A stretch of DNA of 64,000 nucleotides from Anomaloglossus baeobatrachus (lineage: Eukaryota > Chordata > Amphibia > Anura > Aromobatidae), in the NCBI RefSeq assembly GCF_048569485.1, contig NC_134360.1, positions 206,776,164 to 206,840,163 of the forward strand, in the 5' to 3' direction. Of this stretch, positions 1 to 11,387 are shown piece after piece. The notes under the pieces were generated by a model. It was not told the origin of the DNA and did no database searches. It saw nothing but the letters and a program-made list of their open reading frames with translations. Numbering within the stretch: the first letter of the stretch is position 1; each line of letters opens with the position of its first letter. The position numbers were made by a program, and so were the translations under genes.

Positions 1-50
1 CATGTATCTATCTATCTATCCATGTAACTATCTATCTATCTGTCTATCTC
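1..50 (+). repeat. (CTAT)n microsatellite
   Basis: Imperfect CTAT/TCTA repeats at the window start. Confidence 0.85.
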
Positions 51-1029
51 GTTCAGAATGTGTACCAGCTATTGTTCTGCAGTGTTCAGCTTCACACAAA
101 GCTTAATGTCTGGAGAATGTTAGCCGGGTTATGAGTTGTAGCCCATACTCCGCCATCATTTTCCAAACATCATTAATTTTTGCTGTTTGTATCTAGAAAC
201 CTGCATTCCGAGCTTGATATTCCCCAGGGCACCCAGATACTTGTATAGGTGATATCATTGGTATTATACTGCACAGTACATTTTTATTTGACCCCTTAAT
301 AGGAGAAAGTGAAGCTGCTCGGATATATTTATACATGCTGCTATCCCAGCGTTTATAATCTATCATCCATATGGTTTTAGTCTCCTCTTGCTCAATTATC
401 TGAGATTAACTTGTTCTTATCCCAAAATTACAACTCGTTCTTGGACTTTTTAAAAATCACAGCAAGTAACACTCTGTTATAAAACAAGCTGAAATGACCG
501 TACATTTCCATCTAGGACATACCTGGATCATTCCATTGTAATACGGAAAAATAATTAGAAAATTAATCAATCAAAATATGATTTGTTTATCCAAAGTGAG
601 AGCCATTACAAGATTTGCAATTTCCCTTAATTAACTAAAGCGACCAGTTATTACCAAGACCTTTTCTGTTTCCGGAGGTCCCAGCACATTCCTGGACTAT
701 AGTAACAGCCCATTGATTTCAGCGAGCAGCATGTAATGCTTCCCTTGCCCTTTAGTGGCGCTGTAGGAAAATTGGACAATTGCTGCCTAATTCTTGCACA
801 GATTACAGCTGATTAATTGTTGAAGGGGGGCAGGAAGAAGGTTGACCACAATTTTTATTTATTACTTAAATGCATGTCCGCCCTATGGTTTCTCTGGTGT
901 CTAGAATGAACACAGGCAGACTCGGGTATCGACCTTCTGTATGCTGATTCATAGGCAGGCTAGCAAGAGTTAATCTCTGCTATTCTGCTTGTCCTTTAAT
1001 CACGTCTGCTTCCCTCCTATTTATGCTGG
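51..1029. other. no gene recognised
   Basis: AT-rich sequence upstream of podn exon 1; no exon-like frame, repeat or regulatory signal that I can support. Confidence 0.5.
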
Positions 1030-1450
1030 TGGAATCCTTCTACACATGCCACCTATAGTTTATTCTATGTTGGTCTGTGGACTAACTTGGGAAGGTTGAG
1101 CTTTAGTTGTGCCTATTGCATCGAGCGATTATGGAGTTTACCCCTGTTGTTTTGTAGCTTCCTTCCTGCTTTTGATTTTCCTCCTAAATCTCTTATGGTC
1201 TTTACCTTTGTGTGTGCATGCTGTGTGACAGTTTTGTTTTTTCCTTGTCTGTCTTTATCTGTGGTTTCAACATACTCCTGTCCCTGCCTTGGACTAGGGG
1301 GAGGAGAATAAGATCAGGAATGGTTAGAAGCAGAGCCAGGAAGGAGACTCAGGCCTCTCCACCATCAGGAGTATCCCTGAGATTAGGGATAGCGTATGGT
1401 CCCCTATTTTGAGGAACAGCTTAGGAGCCCAAGTTCCCTCCTATTCCAAA
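1030..1450 (+). repeat. interspersed repeat A, copy 1 (LTR-like)
   Basis: Shares GGAAGGAGACTCAGGC, TATCCCTGAGATTAGGGATA and flanking sequence with copies at 9745-10120 (inverted) and 27415-27745. The TATA/poly-T composition suggests an LTR fossil, but the ends are not defined. Confidence 0.5.
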
Positions 1451-1567
1451 GCCATTATGACAATGTGCTGCAGTTAAATGCTCCGGATTCATGAAGAGGT
1501 GCCTCTGTGTGCCACAACAGAAATATCATTCCAGTCATGAAGAGGACAACTGTGGTTCTCTAGCCCG

Positions 1568-2710
1568 TGTCTTGCCCCAGCTGTTCATGTGCCGTCCCAG
1601 CAGCGGATCGAACCGCTCGATCCGTGGGCAATGTCCATTCGTGGCTCAAGGGCCTCTTGACCCTGGAGCTTGGGGCCACACTCTAAAGTAAAAGGGGTAT
1701 TTACAGGTGAGTTATAGTTTGTGATGCCACCCGTGGTGTGCGGTAATTGGGAGTACCGCCGCAGCCGTTGTTGGGAGTACCCGGGGTGATGTAATGGGGC
1801 AGCAAGGTGTCGTTACCCTCCACGGGTAGGGGTATGCCCCGGGGCTCTGGGAGATGATACTGGGTGCCGTGACGGGGGGATCATTCATGTACTCACTCAG
1901 CCAATAAGCAGACGCTGACAAGTGGGTAAACCAAGTCTCTAGCTGCCTCTCCAGGGGCGCTCGTCTAGGTCCCCTCCCCTGCAGTGCTACCTGGTGATCC
2001 ATGACCTGCCTCCTGGTACAAAGTTTAGATTTACTGTAGTGGCCTGGTAGTCTGGAACTTGCCGGGCCCTGCTCCCCACTGTGGCTAAGTGTGGGAGCCT
2101 GCTCTCAGGGCTCACGCTTGGGATTTCAGTGGGCTGCGTATGTGGAATGCCCTATACCCCTCGTTGCGCTAGTGCCCTGATTCTGGAGGTGGTGGGAACA
2201 GTCCATAAAGGCTCCGCTCTCCGCAGGTTAATTGCCGGGTTGCCTGAAGCTTCTCCCCGACCTAGGGTCAGTGTACCCCGCCGTGCCTTCGGTCCTGGAT
2301 TGGTGATAGGACCAGGCTGCCAACCGTTCACTCAACAGGTCCAGGCACCTATCCTCAATCCCCTGCGACCGGGGGTCCGACTCCTCTAGGTCCAGACCAC
2401 TGTCTGCAACCTAGACAGCTACTCCAGGAACCACTACTTCCTGATTCCTCCACTTCACTCCTCCTCACTTTACTTCCTTCACTTCACTGACACTCTACTG
2501 ACCCTCCCTTCCTGACCCCTAGGTGGGCGACCACTTTCTGCTCAAGCTGCCCACTGGTGTGTCTGGTGGGTGTGGTGCAGGGTGTATCTAGGATTTGATT
2601 TGCTGTTGGAGGCAGCACTGTAAGATGAACCATGAGGGATTTGAATACTGCACTAAAAGAGAGAGAGCGTGCAGTACCCTGTGACGACCTGATAGTCCAG
2701 GGGCGTCACA
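1568..2710 (-). mobile_element. LTR-like repeat of the same family (fossil)
   Basis: Ends in GGGCGTCACA and shares the GCCACCC-GTGGTGTG block and general order with the LTRs at 12840 and 15402. No flanking duplication was recognised. Confidence 0.55.
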
Positions 2711-2999
2711 TTCCCATTTTTATCAGAGCATTAAGAAATTGTCATGGAAATGCCAAAAGTCACAAAATTTAGGTACAAATCCAAATTGCACCTCATTTTT
2801 GTGACTCTTCAAAGTATTTACGCTAGAATACTAGCATTAAAGTTTTGATGAATTGGGCCCAAGGACTTATAAAAACAACAACAAAATAAAGGAGTTAAAA
2901 AGCAGCACAAAACATATAGATAATAGGATAAAATAATAAAGGCACTAAATAAAGGAGCAACTTACTCCAGCAATGATGAATCAGAGCTGTAGATTTTAC

Positions 3000-3440
3000 A
3001 TTGTACACGTGCGAAACACATCAATCACATAATGCACATGTCCCACACCTTACCTATTAGACATATATTGCAAAGACGCCTACTCACGTATTGAATATCT
3101 GCCACCCACAGCACACACTGGACATATGCCGCACGTGTGATTCATTTTTTTTAGACCATACTACGCCCACGTTTCTCACACTTGACACATGCCATACATA
3201 TTAAAAACACTGGACACACATCACTCACATATTGAACACATGCGCCACACACATTATACACAATGCACACATTACACATGTGGTTTACGCTTTCCATGTG
3301 TGTTTCACACGTACTAGTTAACTACTTATTTTATTCAGATTCTTACTGATGTATTGTATTACTATACACACATATCAATGACATGACTCGCACTACACAT
3401 TTATCATTTACACTACACATGGATGACGCTACAAATATCA
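3000..3440. repeat. degenerate CA-rich repeat
   Basis: Scattered CACACATTG..CACATGCC-like motifs with no fixed period that I can define. Confidence 0.35.
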
Positions 3441-3659
3441 AACGCAAAAGTTCACCATATTGATAAGAATTAAGCTGAATGCGCTGGTTATATTCAGGGG
3501 GATGTTGGTTTTAGCATTCCGAATCCTTTGTTCTCCACGAAGTTGAGACCTCCAGAGGTGTCTGGCAGCCCTATTTCCATTCAGAACACACGTACACACT
3601 GCCTTACAGGGGTACATGTGTGAGGAGGTACATATGTTTAGCCAAAGTGCATACCAACC

Positions 3660-4116
3660 TTAAAGGGTTGTCCACTACTCAGACAACTCCTCAAGCACTA
3701 TGTTCCTTCTAAGTTAAATAAGAACACCTATACTTATTTCCCGAGCAAGGGCCATTACAGCAATGTCGGCACTACCTCTCCTGGGGATTGTGTGACGTTG
3801 ATATGTTACATGATCCCTACGGCCAATCAGCGGTCATTTAACTGTCCCGTCCTTCAGACATAATTGACATCTGGAGGAAGTAAAAGCTGTGGCTGCTCTC
3901 TCACTTCACCTGGATGTCTAATTTGTCCTAAGGAGAGGAGAGTGAAGCGACTGCTGATTGGTTGCAGGGATCATGTGACATATCAACATCACACAATCCC
4001 CAGGAGAGGCAGTTCAGACATCACTGGATCAGAGGTCATTATAAGTTTTATTATTTTACTTAGGGGAAACCTAGTGATTGAGAAAGGGCTGTCCAAGCTG
4101 TGGACAACCCCTTTAA
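3660..4116. mobile_element. MITE with TTAAAGGG-TTGTCCAC ends
   Basis: Left end TTAAAGGGTTGTCCAC, right end GTGGACAACCCCTTTAA. Noncoding interior with an internal inverted repeat (CTCTCCTGGGGATTGTGTGA and its complement). Its right tip is the seed of the adjacent tandem array. Confidence 0.75.
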
Positions 4117-4415
4117 CTCCTTTTAGGTTGTGGACAACCCCTTTACCTCCTTTTAGGTTGTGGACAACCCCTTTACCTCCTTTTAGGTTGTGGACAACCC
4201 CTTTACCTCCTTTTAGGTTGTGGACAACCCCTTTGACTCCTTTAGGTTGAAGACAACCCATTTGACTCCTTTTAGGTTGCAGACAACCCCTTTAACTCCT
4301 TTTAGGTTGTGGACCATCCTTTTAACTCCTTTTAGGTCTTTTAGGTCTTTTAGGTTGTGGACAACCCCCTTGACTCCTTTTAGGTTGTGGACAACCCTTT
4401 TAACTCCTTTTAGGT
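4100..4415 (+). repeat. 30-bp minisatellite, about 10 units
   Basis: Units start near 4100, 4130, 4160, 4190, 4220, 4249, 4279, 4309, 4356 and 4386; consensus GTGGACAACCCCTTTAACTC plus CTTTTAGGTT. Being a multiple of three it leaves long spurious open frames on both strands. Confidence 0.92.
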
Positions 4416-5261
4416 TATGTGCACACAATATCTTTTAAATGCAGTCGAACTTGCCATATTTTTCAAGCTGAAGGAGCTTCAGGAAAACTTTGGTGTTTTT
4501 ATTTCCTGGAGTTTCATTTTTCTGATAGTTTACTGAGCGTTTTTCTGTTTTTTTGCAGTCGTTTTTTGGAGGGTTTTTTCTTTTTTTTTTCTTATGCCAT
4601 TTTTACTTTCGTTTTCCGATGCTTTTTTTTTTTTGTTCTTTTACTCTATTGAATGGTGTGAAAACTAGTGCCATTTTTTTTTTTAAAGTAAAAACTATGG
4701 CGAAATGCTGTAAAAGACATATGGGCAGACTTTGAGCTTTCCCATTGACTTGTATTGTAAAGTACAGAGCATCTTTCGAGCGGAGAACACCAAAAGAATA
4801 GACACGCCGCTTCCTTTGACCACTTTTCTTGGAACCTGAAGTGAGTACAAGGTATATTAAATTCCATAAAATCCTATCTAAAACTTAACATTTATTCTTA
4901 ATTTAATTCTAAAAGGTACAATACCACAATTGTGTGAATAAAGTGATTTAGTGCACAGAAGAGAGAGGGAAAATAAATCCCTACAATGTCCACTCCCTCC
5001 TGTGCTCTACCTAGCCGTGGAGGTTGGCACCCTAAAGATACGTAGTGGCGCCCCCACTCCTCGACGACTATCCCTGCTATGACCCTATGAGCCCCTAGCC
5101 AAAAAGATAAGGTGCAATGCGCATATATAAAGTGCAGTGCAAAACCATAAAGTGATACTGTGCCAATATGGAGCTCACCATAACCTTAAAAGATAAAAGG
5201 CCGCAATCCTTTCTCAATGAGAATCTCAATTATAGCAGGGACATGCAACTTAGCTTATGCT

Positions 5262-5301
5262 GCCTCAACGCGTTTCCCCATTTCATGGTTCATCAGGAGG
5301 C
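5262..5301 (-). ncRNA. hammerhead ribozyme motif (minimal, dimer-type) in Penelope-like 3' region
   Basis: Read on the - strand, a 40-base segment splits exactly into stem I GCCTC, core CTGATGA, stem II ACCAT-GAA-ATGGG, core GAA, stem III ACGCGT, H17 T, and stem I return GAGGC. GCCTC and GAGGC are perfect complements. ACGCGT is self-complementary, so stem III can form only in a dimer, as described for hammerheads of Penelope-like elements (established family knowledge). Stem II has four good pairs (CCAT/ATGG) with an A-G closing mismatch. Activity is not shown. Confidence 0.75.
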
Positions 5302-6118
5302 CGATATCCATCTGTTATGGTACGATATACCTGTGACAGCCAGTGTGCTGCCAGATTCACATGATGCTTAGGGGGCCACCAGGTGATTAATTTACCTTTA
5401 TAACCCCTCAGGTGTCCTCCACTTCCAGGTTCTAGCCAATAAGCATTATGATTCTCAATTACCTTATTTGCTGTCACAATATGATCCGATGCTACTTCTC
5501 CACATGTCCTACAATGGTGCCCGCGTTCACTTCCGCGTTCCACAGTGGAACGCACGCGCGTCCCGCCCCCATACACGTGGGGCCGCGTCAATGCGCGCGC
5601 TCCAAGGGGCGGATCCCAGAACGCATACAGGCACAACGTCACCGATTCCTCCCCCAGACTAGGTGGGTCCAGGGCGCATATCAAACCGGCCGAACAGTAT
5701 AATAGCCTCTTTCCTTCCACGTTCCACAGTGGAACGCATGCCTGTGACACTTCTGTATTGTAGATTACAGTACATTGATTGTTTAACCGGTCTCCACACA
5801 TACCGTACATCCCGCACACATAGCGATACATAGCAGTGTAAGCAGGACTAGAGGTACCATAATTACTCATCTTATAGATGTATTTATTAGGCTAAAGAAA
5901 GTATAATATTCCAGCCGGATCTCTAGATAGGGGGAGGGGGGGTGGTTTGGAGAATTTAATGCTAGGTGGACTTATTGTGGTGCGGGCATATTAGAGATGT
6001 ATCACATTACAATGATACCCCCTTGTTCCACTCTGGATCTTGGAGGACACCTGATTTGATAAATAGATGAATAATTTTTTGTGCTATCCTAAACACAGGA
6101 CAGCTAATGCCAGACTTT

Positions 6119-7285
6119 CTATCTTAAGACCATCTCCAGTGTCACCCTGTTGTTACAAGAAACACGAGTAGGATAACTGTTCATTGATTCCCTTGGGGTT
6201 AGGGAATCCAGTCTAAAGGTCCATTCGCTCTCTTTCTGTAGTATACACTTATCAAAATCACCCCCTCTAGGATTAGGCTTGACAACCTCCATGACACAGA
6301 AGGACACCTGGTGTGGATTTCCCCCATGCTTCTCATTCACGTGCCTGGCCAAAGGGGTATCCCGCTTGTTGCGGATGTCGCCCAAATGTTCCCCCACCCG
6401 CCTCCTGAACTCTCTCCTCGTCTTACCCACGTAGTCCAGGGGGCAGGTGCAGGTAACCACATAAACGACACCCGTGGTTTTGCAGTTGGCAAAGTCCCTA
6501 ATGAAGAACTCCTTTCCGTTTCTTGCACTCTTAACAGACTTAGATGGTCTCATATAACCACAATAGGAGCAATCCCCACAGCGAAAAAATCCACACGCCT
6601 TTCTATCTAACCACGTCCCTGTTGGTATTGGTTTCCTATAGAAGCTGTGTAGAAGATGGTCCCTAAGTGAACGGCCCCTCCTATAGGTTATACTTGGCTT
6701 CTGGGGGATAAACTTATTAATGTCTGGATCCGCCAGCAAACTCCCCCCCCAATGTCTCTTAAGAATCTCAAAAATACGGCCATTCTGACAGTCAAATGTC
6801 CCTATCAGTCTAGTCAGGGAGTCTCCATCCTTGTATGATTCCCGAGGGTTCAACAAACTCTCCCTGTTTTGCCTCTCTGCATGCTCACGTGCTAGATGAA
6901 GCACATCCCTTGGATAACCCCTAGCCAAAAACCTTCTAGTCATGTCATTTGCCTGATCCCTGAAATCATCCAACCTAGAGCAATTCCTACGCAACCTGAG
7001 GTACTGACCCCTTGGGATACCTTTCTTCAGAGGAGGGGGATGGTGGCTTTCCCAATATAATAAATTATTTGTGGCTGTCGGTTTGCGGAATGTTTTTGTT
7101 TCGAGATTCCCATCAGTTCCACGTGTGATTAGAATGTCCAAAAATGGGAGACGTGTCCAATCATACTCCGATGTGAACCTAAGTCCCAGATCATTAACAT
7201 TAAGGACCTCCACAAAATTCAAAAATTCCTGCTCAGAACCAGACCATAGTACAAGCACGTCATCAATGTACCTGGACCATAACAT
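6119..7285 (-). pseudogene. Penelope-like RT C-terminus plus GIY-YIG endonuclease ORF
   Basis: 388-codon open stretch within the Penelope-like element. Residues 6-10 are YIDDV (RT motif C). Residues about 231-242 carry a CGFF-RCGDCSYC cysteine cluster, and about 271-330 the GIY-YIG nuclease: VVYVVTC as the GIY strand, YVGKT as the YIG strand, then RREFRRRVGEHL with the conserved arginine and the downstream H-x3-KHGG. It ends at a stop at 6119-6121. The endonuclease half is intact enough to be recognised by eye; the start methionine is only the first ATG after a frame break, not a real start. Confidence 0.88.
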
Positions 7286-7300
7286 GATCCATGAGTGCCA

Positions 7301-7636
7301 CTAGACCTCCTCATCCCCAAAGACAGTGATTTCCTCCCACCAGCCCAGGAACAGATTAGCATACGAGGGAGCACAAGGGCTCCTCAAAGCTGTGCCCCTG
7401 AGCTGGTGGAAGTACTTCCTGTTGAAGATAAAGAAGTTATGCCGCAGGATGAAATTCATTAGGTCGACCATAAAGCAATTGTGTCTAATACATTCACTGT
7501 TGCGGCTATTAAGATAGTACTGCATTGCTTCTAGTCCTTTCTCATGTAGGATGCTACTGTATAAAGCCTCCACATCTATGGAAGCTAACAGCACATCCCT
7601 GTCCACAGACACCCCATCCAACTTCGTTGCCTGCAC
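7301..7636 (-). pseudogene. Penelope-like RT fragment (motifs A and B)
   Basis: Upstream part of the same element's reverse transcriptase, offset in frame from the 6119-7285 stretch. LLASIDVEALYSSILHEKGL holds the motif A catalytic aspartate; FHQLRGTALRSPCAPSYANL is motif B; FLGWWEE follows. It continues to the truncation point at about 7647. Confidence 0.8.
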
Positions 7637-7665
7637 ACCCTGTAACTAGTACAAGGTATATTAAA

Positions 7666-8905
7666 GCCTGAAAATATGCACAGCTAAATGTTTTACATAG
7701 AAAATGTATATGTTCATTCTTTTGAGTGTTTTCTGATAGGTTTTCCAGGCAATTTCCTTGGCAGAAGCCGCTTGAAAAAGATGAATAACGTAGACTTCTG
7801 GGCTCCGCAGTAGCTGCGCGGCTCATGTACGTCTTTGTTCTTTATACGGGTGGCCCTGACACAATATACAAGACGCTAAGATGGAAAAGTCATATAAAAC
7901 TTATCAACATCATCAGCAGTAAAGCTCAGTAATGTGAGATTTATGCACAATTTATTCCAAGGCGACTCTTGGACGTTGCGTTTGTTGATATTTGGATTTC
8001 CTGTTGAATGAGGTGTATCCTATTTTTCGTCATGATTTAATGCACTTCAAAGACCCGGCGGCCGCCGCGCGCACGGGTTCTGACTGTCAGCGCTCCCCGC
8101 ATGCTGGGAATATGGCTGTCCCTTTTCTTACAGACCCCATTAACGTGTCTGTTGTTTTCTCATCTGTCATTGTAATTACAGTGCAGTGACACAAATATGC
8201 AGACATTTGCCTGGTTTTGTATATTTTCCATGTCAGGAAGAGGCCCCATCGTGATGTAGAAAGCACCAGCACCGCTCACACACTGAGTCTGAGCACAGGG
8301 GCGGACGACGCTTTCCTTCTTCTTAGTCTCGTGAAGCTTTTACAAAGATTGTTGGATCTGGTGATTGGTGAGACCACCGGGAATAGTGTAAACCTCAGTC
8401 ATACTAGATTAAAGAGGTGTGTAGACGTGGGACTTTTACTTCTATGCAAAACCGTTTATCAAAAGGGTTCATTATGGGCATTACGGTAATGCAAACCATA
8501 CGCTGGTCTGGAATGATATTGAAATCACTGACAGGTGAAGAAAATAACATAGATCATCTCACGATAGTGACACTTGTCAAGTGGGGGGATATATAATGCT
8601 GCAAGGAAAGGAGTTTTCATAGTTGAGGTTCTGGAAGAAGGAAAATTGGGATCTCAGTGACTGATATCAACAAAACTGTGATGGGTAAATGGTTGGATGA
8701 GGGGTTTTCTAATATGTCAGGTCTTGACAGTAGCTACTAAAAGTGGTCCAAGGAAGGACAACCGGAGATTTGGTGACAGAGCCATGGGTGCCAAATGTAC
8801 AAATAGGAAGATTAATGGGATATCCCCGATATACACTGGTTATTTACCAAAAAAGGTCCATGGAAGGACAAGAGAATCAGTGGAAGGTTCAAGGGTGCCA
8901 AAGGC
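7666..8905. other. no gene recognised
   Basis: Apparently unique sequence upstream of podn exon 1. A CG-rich patch at 8055-8100 (CGGCGGCCGCCGCGCG) stands out but nothing else supports a promoter. Confidence 0.4.
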
Positions 8906-9545
8906 TTAAAGGGAACCTGTCACCAGATTTGGTGACTATAAGCTTGGCCACCACCAGTGGGCTCTTATATACAGCGTTCTAACTTGCTTTATATAAGAGC
9001 CCAGGCCGCTGTGTAGAACGTAAAAATCACTTTACAATACCCACCTAAATGGGCTGTGCGGTGCAGACTGGTCAGATGAGTGTCTCTGTTCTCCGGTAAC
9101 AGCACCTACTCTTTCGGCCATTTTTGTCCTCCTTTGTCTGAAGCCTGGGTGCATGATGTGTCCTACGTCATCCACACTAGCCGGTATTGAGGCCCTGCAC
9201 AGGCACACTTTGATCTGCCCTGCTCAAGCCAGATCAAAGTATTGTAGTGTGCATGCACAGGACCTTAATGCTGGCTCGTGTGCATGACATAGGACGCGTC
9301 ATGCACCCAGGCTTCAGAAGAAGGAGGACAAAGATAGCTGAAAGAGGATACACTGGACCCGGAGAACAGAGACACCCATTCAACCGGTCTGCACCGCCCA
9401 TTTAGGTGAGTATTGTAAAGTGATTTTTATGTTCTACACATCAGCCTGGGCTCCTATATACAGTATGTTAGAATGCTGTATATAAGAGCCCACTGGTGGT
9501 TGCCACAGCTTATAGTCACCAAATCTGGTGACAGGTTCCCTTTAA
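8906..9545. mobile_element. 640-bp palindromic MITE
   Basis: TTAAAGGGAACCTGTCACCA at the left, complement at the right, and the two halves match in reverse for most of their length (e.g. GGCCATTTTTGTCCTCCTT against AAGGAGGACAAAGATAGC). A partial copy lies at 55928-56210. Confidence 0.83.
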
Positions 9546-9744
9546 ATAGCAAGTGTTATGGGATGTTCCCAATATGCACTGGTTGCTACCACCTACCAAA
9601 AAACATCCATGAATGCACATTTGTAAAACAGTGGCAGGATCATGGGTGTTTGAAGGATTATCCCGATATGCACTAGCTGGTACAGTACCTAGCAAAAGAG
9701 GGCCATGAAAGACAACAGGGATGTCTACAGGATAGCAAGGCACA

Positions 9745-10120
9745 GGGGGCTCTTACACTGTCCCCCATGCTAGAGGTCCCTGGGCTAGCCTCAACCTCTG
9801 GATTACCCCTGATAATGGAGATGCCGGAGTCCCATTCTTTACTATTCTCCTGACCAGAACTATCCTATCACCCCAGCCTCCCAGGGAAGAAAGGGGCAGG
9901 AGTGAGATGGTAACACAGATAAAGACAGACAGGGAAAAAACAAAACTCACACACACTGCAAACGCACAGAAATAAACAGTAAAAGACTAAGGAAAAAAGC
10001 AAGAGAAGGAAGGCAGCAAAAAAAGGACAATGAAGGTAACACCACAACCGCTTACAGCAACAAAGTACTACAACCACCAGTAAGTCTGGATCACAACACC
10101 TCACCAGACCAGTATAGAGA
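9745..10120 (-). repeat. interspersed repeat A, copy 2
   Basis: Reverse-oriented relative of 1030-1450 (CTGTCTGTCTTTATCTGTG and TTTTGCTTTTTTCC blocks in common). An open frame here is incidental. Confidence 0.45.
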
Positions 10121-11012
10121 AGCTATAGCCGGCATTAATAGAATCCTGATGCCGACATGACAGTTGGTGATGTTTATAAAAACCTCTTTGTGACATGGGG
10201 AATCAGTGGCAGAATCACGGACCCTATCTACCACCATCTGTCATTTATATTGCTGGTGCCTTTGTTTGTGGCCAAGTGCACTAAGTTCTCTTAAGCACAA
10301 GGGCCCAGATACATCTGCTGTCTCTAACATACAGAAAAACTATTCTTCTATATTAAAATAAGGAATCCGGTTTCCCAATACGGAATCTTGTTTTCATAGG
10401 CTTATACATAGATTTCCTAAACGCTTGTGTTTATGGTGCAATAATACAGCACTCAAAGCAATCTACCGGGCTCTACTGTACCTATGCACATCTCTGATTT
10501 CATATGGAGGTATAGAGAGTTTACTTTCTATCTTTCTAAGAACTTTATTAGATAAAAAGTGGAACCATGTAGTATTGAATGCCATAGTATGGAGATATTT
10601 GACCCTACAAGCATTGCAATAGGGAGGCATGCACCATAGGCCAACACATCCAGGGTGCCATAGATACTTTGTGTGTCACCATACATGACTCTGTGTCCAT
10701 GAGATCTTAATTACAATGGTGCATTAGGATGGAAAAAATATCATCATATTATACGTATACTACCAAAGTTATAGCTAAGATCTATTTTTCCTGGATCCCG
10801 ATTACAAAGGGATTGTCCCCTTTTGGAGGACGTCCGTTTACAGCTTCTCCTGCAATGGGACTACAGTTCCTACGGTTCCAAGTGACCTGATATGTGTCCC
10901 CGTATATTAGTTCAAAGTGAACATTCACAGTGAGTTGAAAATGATAATTATATAACGAGATCTTCTCTGAACTCAGCCCTAAAAAGCACAAAATCTGCTT
11001 TATTTTCTGCAG
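10121..11012. other. sequence just upstream of podn coding exon 1
   Basis: No coding exon seen. The pyrimidine tract and AG at 11011-11012 form the acceptor of the first coding exon, so this is most likely intron sequence. Confidence 0.5.
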
Positions 11013-11016
11013 TGCA

Positions 11017-11280
11017 ATGCGTCTCAGTAGTTTGGCTTTTCTCTTTACGCTCCTGTTGATCTTCTCACATGGAGTATGGGGAGAAGACGAGGAGGAGGAG
11101 GAAGAAGAAGAAGAGGAAGAGGACTATGAAGAGGAGATCTTGACCTTTGTGACTGCCGCACCATCAGAGTGTCCCACTGACTGTACCTGCACCCAAGAAG
11201 GGGTGGTGAACTGTGCCGGAGTGGATCTCAAGGAGTTTCCTGTGGACCTTCCCGAATTTACAAACCATCTTTCATTGCAG
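11017..11280 (+). CDS. podn: podn coding exon 1: podocan signal peptide, acidic tract, N-terminal cysteine cluster
   Basis: First coding exon of podocan, a secreted class V small leucine-rich repeat proteoglycan of the extracellular matrix that binds collagen and restrains smooth-muscle growth (family knowledge). It encodes residues 1-88: a hydrophobic signal peptide (about 1-22, ending VWG), a glutamate-rich run (about 23-40), the cysteine cluster C-x3-C-x-C-x7-C, and the start of the first leucine-rich repeat (NHLSLQ). A branch/acceptor tract ends in AG at 11011-11012, four bases before the ATG, so transcription probably begins in an upstream noncoding exon that I cannot place. The exon ends CAG followed by GTCTGG, a weak but GT-type donor, in phase 0. 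The ATG is the only one that gives a signal peptide. The nine exons sum to 1755 bases, 584 residues plus stop, close to the mammalian protein. Identity rests on remembered human podocan (same LRR order and motif wording); podnl1 is the main alternative and is less likely given slc1a7 next door. Confidence 0.93.
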
Positions 11281-11387
11281 GTCTGGACTGAGCTTTTTGG
11301 GGAACATGCTCATTTAAATAGGAATAAATATGGCTACCATGTGTATGATGGAGGGGGGGGGGCCATAACCATTTTCTGCATGCACAG

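Larger units (their letters stand above)
4862..7647 (-). mobile_element. Penelope-like retroelement (Neptune-type), 5'-truncated, with 18-bp target duplication
   Basis: Insertion delimited by an 18-bp direct repeat (AGTACAAGGTATATTAAA) at 4844-4861 and 7648-7665. Reading on the - strand: reverse-transcriptase part with motif A (SIDVEALYSSI) and motif B (LRGTALRSPCAPSYANL) near 7640-7310, motif C (RYIDDVLVLWSG) at about 7270, then a Cys-rich CxxC pair and a GIY-YIG endonuclease (VVYVVTCTCPLDYVGKT). Noncoding 3' sequence then follows with a hammerhead motif. RT plus C-terminal GIY-YIG is diagnostic of Penelope-like elements. The RT N-terminal half is missing (5' truncation at 7647) and the remaining RT lies in two frames, so this copy is dead. 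Confidence 0.9.

Noticed and set aside
1568-1650. tRNA-like hairpin around CAGCGGATCGAACCGCTCGA
   Set aside because: No full cloverleaf or A/B boxes; it is part of the LTR-like repeat.
3864-4438. Open reading frames of about 70-128 residues on both strands with FRLWTTPLTP / NLKGVKGVVH repeats
   Set aside because: They are the translation of the 30-bp minisatellite and MITE; a repeat unit divisible by three opens frames on both strands.
5283-5870. 195-codon frame on the - strand
   Set aside because: Lies in the noncoding 3' region of the Penelope-like element, overlaps the hammerhead, and has no recognisable domain.
8055-8100. Possible podn promoter CpG patch
   Set aside because: Only about 45 bases long, with no TATA, exon or donor evidence nearby.
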